In this document: positions 60,222 through 64,000 of the stretch, one piece after another
Numbering within the stretch: the first letter of the stretch is position 1
Layout of the letters: each line of letters starts with the position of its first letter
Assembly: GCF_001625305.1 (NCBI RefSeq)
Contig: NW_017802558.1
Coordinates: forward strand, 548,374-612,373
Direction: 5' to 3'
Length of the DNA stretch: 64,000 nt
Source: Branchiostoma belcheri
Lineage: Eukaryota > Chordata > Leptocardii > Amphioxiformes > Branchiostomatidae
The notes under the pieces: model-generated
Told to the model about the DNA's origin: nothing
What the model saw: the letters and a program-made list of their open reading frames with translations, nothing else
Database searches by the model: none
Translations under genes and position numbers: made by a program

Positions 60222-60848
60222 AAACATCTAATTAAACTGATTTGGCCGCATCAACACGGGTAGAAGATGGACTGATTTTATAAAGTATAGCCCACTTTTT
60301 ACCGATTTTAGCCTTATTACATAGTGGATAGTGACCCACATTCTTGAGCGATTCCATTACTCTAATGTCCTAAATCCCATCACGAGCCATACAAGTTATT
60401 AAAGAATGCGCCGCTAATGGTAACTTGATAGGGATCATTACCCTAGTTACCGGGAGACGGCCATAAAAGTGCAGCTGGCATGTAGCGACCCCGGTGCATC
60501 TGCTTATTAGACAGGAAAAGATGTCTGCACCTTTGCCGGTCGCCCCGATTATGCTCGGAAGGATTAATGGGGATTTTGAGGGGATTAACGTCATAAAATG
60601 TCAGTAAGGCATGTCTCTGGAGTCCCATGTGTACAGCAAGTGTGTGTGCCCAATGGAGCGTGGTGCCCATATATCAGCATGGGGGAAACCAAAATGATGT
60701 CAACCCAGTTGTCCAGAATGGATACAAATCACCAGGGCAGCACACCTGTTGGAGTCTAACCCATAGTCGCATTTCGGCGATCGCTTATCACTTCTGGGTC
60801 AAACCGTGGAGTTAGAACGAACACTTCGAATGTCAAGTATGAATGTGG

Positions 60849-61062
60849 TACTGTAGATCACCTAATATTCACGGTACTTCTATGTTTGTGGTTTTCGTGG
60901 TCACTTCTGTACTGTGAAATTATCATCACCACGAACAAATAATTCGCCGTCTTTCTTTCTTCTACACCCGCCGTCACCATGAATATATAATGTTCTGTGA
61001 ACATGACCATTTTTCTCGGACCGCAGACTTTTGCTACAGCAAATATAAAGTGATTTACAATA
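60849..61062 (-). mobile_element. TA-flanked CTGTAAATCAC MITE, copy 14 (in block B)
   Basis: The counterpart of 58933-59144, with CACGGTACTTCTATG and ATATATAATGTTCTGTGAAC variants. It is the same insertion, present before the blocks separated. Confidence 0.9.
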
Positions 61063-61375
61063 CAAATTGAATGTTCTAGTGGTTAACATCCTGCCTTGTG
61101 AACAAAGGGACAGATGTTGACATTTTTTATGCTACCAAACAAGATTTGCTTGCCACTGGTATATACAGGGGTTACAGTATTTGGTTTTTCATGTGCTGTC
61201 ACTCCCACATTTAGGGTGTACCAAGTTTTCCCTACAAGATATCATTATCAAGTTTAGTAAGTTGATAGTTTGTACTCATAGTACATGATTTGCCTTTTTT
61301 TGCCAGTCAAGGCAAAGTTAACTTTTCTCTGTCCGAGACTTTGATATGTAGAGGCTGTAGTATATAACAGAGCTC

Positions 61376-61742
61376 TAAGGCCACATTAATTTCTTGGTTA
61401 ACGGATTTTTCTAAAAAAATAATGGAGCGGGCGGGCGAAAAAAAAATAAAAATAAAAACAGGCCAAGCATCCTACTATGGCCCAAAATGGTACGATAGGA
61501 GCCATGAAGTCACACACTAGGCTGGTTCAAAATTTGAACAATGAATTTTGAACTTTTAATAATACCATTGCATTGAAAGATGGAATAACTGTAACAATTG
61601 GGATGAAAAGGACTGTTTTCAACTGTTCAGGGCAAAATAAGAGCATTTTGCAGTTGATTTTGAATTTTTATTTTTATTAGCAAATCAGAAAAAAATGAAG
61701 CGGCGAATCCGTTAACCAAAAAATTAAACTGGTGTGGCCTAA
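61376..61742. mobile_element. Harbinger-like 361-bp element: filled site with TAA duplication
   Basis: The element at 61379-61739 starts GGCCACATTAATTT and ends AAACTGGTGTGGCC, flanked by TAA at 61376-61378 and 61740-61742. Block A at 59444-59456 reads GAGCTCTAATGGA with a single TAA, the empty site. This proves the ends, the 3-bp duplication and mobility after the two blocks diverged. The interior shares CCTA(C/G)..GCCCAAAATGG and GCAAATCAGAAAAAAATGAA with 20354-20664. Confidence 0.96.
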
Positions 61743-61840
61743 TGGACTTTATAGAGATCATACTAAGACAGAGTGCAGCTATACATGTTGCTTGACACTG
61801 TTAAATGTCTAACTCCTCCAGCGATGTTTGCATTATGCAG

Positions 61841-61958
61841 GGGAAAGGTACCCATGGATCTACCCAAGCACTTAAAGGATGCCTTCAAGCTTAATAACCA
61901 TCTTGTCTTTCAAGCCTTCCTAAGCTTCTTGAGAACTGTAGATCAGTCAGTACCAGAT
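61841..61958 (+). other. Possible exon, block B
   Basis: The acceptor-like ATTATGCAG ends at 61840 and the donor GAT|GTAAGC is at 61959. It is open in the frame giving RGKVPMDLPKHLKDAF and then NNHLVFQAFLSFLRTVDQ. It is identical to block A except for one base. The polypyrimidine tract is weak and no homologue comes to mind. Confidence 0.25.
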
Positions 61959-62044
61959 GTAAGCTCTGTCACTGCATTCTGATGAAGGCTGGTGCTGCCT
62001 CCTTGGGAGAAGTTTCAATCATTGGGCAGAGGTTTTAAAGGCAC

Positions 62045-62392
62045 TGGTAACAGGGCTCAAAATACTGTGTGCCTATGCACTTTAGTGCTGGTAAAATTGA
62101 AGCTGTGTAGGTATTTCTGATGTCTATCTGCACCTAACCTGCACTGGTCCATGTACTGGGTTAATATATATATACATGTAGGTGTATGTGGATTTTTATT
62201 TGCTATATTGATGGTTTCCACCTATAAGGTATTAAAGAAATAATGGTAGTAGATTTTGAAGTTTTTAGAATAATATACTTCTGAAAGTCTAGGTGGTGCA
62301 GGTAAAATTTGTCTGGTGCAGGTAATTCTCAATGTTACCTGTACCAATGCAGGCCTGATATGTAGAAAAAAGTATTTGGAGCCCTGTGGTAA
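62045..62392. mobile_element. hAT-like minisatellite element, copy 3, complete
   Basis: The element at 62051-62386 starts CAGGGCTCAAAATACT and ends AGTATTTGGAGCCCTG, with TGGTAA on both sides (62045-62050, 62387-62392). It has only about one 89-bp unit, then the TATATATATACATG and GGTGCAGGTAA right part. It defines the family's ends. Confidence 0.85.
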
Positions 62393-62719
62393 GTAGTCAG
62401 GGGCCACTTTCCTACAATGAGTCAAGTCTAGACTGTTGTTACGCACCTCTGAACTACATGCAGTACAGATGGAGTACAGATAAGGTGCCAAAAGCTCTAA
62501 CAGGGAGCTGAAAATAGTAAAATGGAAAGAATGATTCGCAGGTGGTCATAGATTTTTTTTAGTAATCCTGCAGGCCCATTTGCCAAGCGCACACACCAGT
62601 TCGTCATTGACGGGTTTGTCCGTGATAGTGTACAGTTAGAAAGTGACAGAACATGGTTTTGAGAAGTAGAAAGAAAGTTGTTCTTGTACCTGAACAGAAA
62701 GGATACAGTTATAACTAAT

Positions 62720-62904
62720 TACTGTAAATCACTATTTTTTCGCGGTACTTTTTATATTCGCGTAACTTACCATTACCCTGAACAAATTCGCCGACTTTCT
62801 TTTTGCTGCACCTGCCACCACTGCGAACATATAGTTCCGCAAACATGTCCATTTTTCTCAGGTCGCAAACTTTTGCTAGCGCGAACATAAAGTGACTTAC
62901 AGTA
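62720..62904 (-). mobile_element. TA-flanked CTGTAAATCAC MITE, copy 15
   Basis: Starts TACTGTAAATCACTATTTTT and ends AAAGTGACTTACAGTA. A 20-30 bp internal deletion removes the AAGTGACCGCG block. It keeps TTTTTTCGCGGTACTTTT and GCTAGCGCGAACATAAAG. Confidence 0.92.
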
Positions 62905-63781
62905 GTTATCATCATCAATGGCGGGACAGTACCAATGCTTCTAACTTCGCATTCCAAGCAGTACCCTTGACTACTTCTTTAGTCATATCGCTCATACCAT
63001 AATTAATAAAGCCCTCACACATGGTTCAAACTCTGCCCTGTAAAAAAAAAACGTATCCGTGTCTAATTCTCTCGCTAGATTGCTTCCAGGTAATGAATTA
63101 AGGAACAGGCTTGCTCTCTGAGCCCAAATTGTTTCTTCAACAGTTTCAGGTCATCACTCATGTAAAGCTTTTCCCCCCAGTTGCAGGGAGCCGCGTGCTA
63201 ATACATCTCTAGGTGCTGTAATCTTCTAATCCTTTTAACAGCCATCCGAAAATCAATTCCGCTCCTTTGCGAGGTATCCCCTCGTGAAGATGAGTTTTGG
63301 AACGGTTTTGTCCTCGAAGGGTACGGTATCTGTGCCTTTTCCTTCTGAGGACACAGACTTGCGTCTCCAAGGACGTTGAGTGATTACCCAGCACAGAAGA
63401 AGCCGCAGAAGTGTTCTGTTGATAGGATGACATAGTGGAGGTCCTCAGGCCATGGTTACGCTGTAACACCTTGTCAAGCAGGATGCTACAGAGTAGAAGG
63501 GGAAAAGCGATTCCTGCATACGTCAGACTCTTGGATCAAAAGCTGCTGTCATTCTGTGACACTAAGAAGGTGGTATTCACTCCAGAAGCCTGATTGCTTT
63601 GGAATTGGTTGGGAATGATACTACTTCTATTGCTGTAATCTATCTCTATTTTATAGTTCGTAAGTGATTAGACAGGCCTTGGCTTGTGGTGATGAGGAGG
63701 ATCACATTCAATTCAGTTCGACAGATTTTGACCCCCTTTCAGGTGACTTCAACTGAGTACTTGCAGTTTTCCATTACAATC

Positions 63782-63991
63782 TACTGTAAATCACTTAATG
63801 TTTGCGGTAGCAAAAGGTCGCGCTCGAAAAAAAATGAACGTGTTCAAGGAACTATACGTTTGCAGTGGTGGCAGCTGCAGTAAGAAGAAAGTCAGCAAAT
63901 TATTTGTTCACGGTAATGATAAGTTTGTGGTACAAAAGTGACCTTGAAAAGTGCAAAAATAAAAATACAGCAAAAATAGTTATTTACAGTA
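63782..63991 (+). mobile_element. TA-flanked CTGTAAATCAC MITE, copy 16
   Basis: Starts TACTGTAAATCACTTAATG and ends TAGTTATTTACAGTA, nine bases before the window's end. Internal order is as in the other plus-oriented copies. Confidence 0.9.
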
Positions 63992-64000
63992 TTATAATAG

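Larger units (their letters stand above)
60222..62170. repeat. Large near-duplicate block, copy B (right of gap)
   Basis: Parallel to block A with about 1.5% substitutions, a 7-bp or so insertion near 61255 and the 361-bp insertion at 61379. It starts exactly at the gap edge. Confidence 0.92.

Overview
This is a 64 kb window of animal nuclear DNA, not a prokaryotic or viral one. Coding exons are short and far apart, splice sites are canonical GT-AG, and most of the sequence is AT-rich intron or intergenic DNA full of small non-autonomous transposons. The protein content (a Pol II elongation factor ELL-type exon pair), the abundance of TACATGTA-like words, and the many MITEs with about 1.5-2% divergence between near-duplicate blocks suit an amphioxus (Branchiostoma) draft assembly. 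That assignment is inference. There are two 20-N gaps (37544-37563, 60202-60221) and one single N (791).

Layout. (1) 1-13.2 kb holds the 3' end of a plus-strand gene encoding the Occludin/ELL domain of an ELL-like elongation factor: an internal exon at 1013-1229, an 11 kb intron packed with repeats, the terminal exon at 12295-12405, then a 3' UTR ending near two AATAAA signals at 13188-13201. (2) 13.2-25.0 kb shows no recognisable gene; it holds several elements with 3-bp target duplications. (3) At about 25.05-25.3 kb there is a CpG-rich promoter with two copies of the palindrome GTCACGTGAC 42 bp apart, followed by a first coding exon (25230-25314) encoding a signal peptide and ending at a phase-1 donor. 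Two exact CLEAR-type (TFEB) boxes upstream of a secreted or membrane protein suggest a lysosomal gene; its later exons were not confidently found. (4) 25.3-64 kb has no confidently called exon and may be a long intron, intergenic DNA or both. It contains hAT-like, Harbinger-like and Tc1/mariner-like miniature elements, nested insertions, a perfect 102-bp-arm palindrome with 8-bp target duplications, a 2.6 kb TE-within-TE, and an approximately 1.5-1.9 kb near-duplicate block flanking the gap at 60.2 kb.

The dominant repeat is a 185-218 bp TA-flanked MITE with termini CTGTAAATCAC/GTGATTTACAG. It has sixteen recognisable copies, eight in each orientation, and is studded with CGCGG/CGCGAA words that decay to TG/CA. 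Several families can be dated relative to each other by nesting (SINE in hAT, LTR-like piece in MITE, MITE between tandem duplicates). One Harbinger-like element is visible as a filled site beside its own empty site. No rRNA, functional tRNA, CRISPR array, operon or phage feature was seen.
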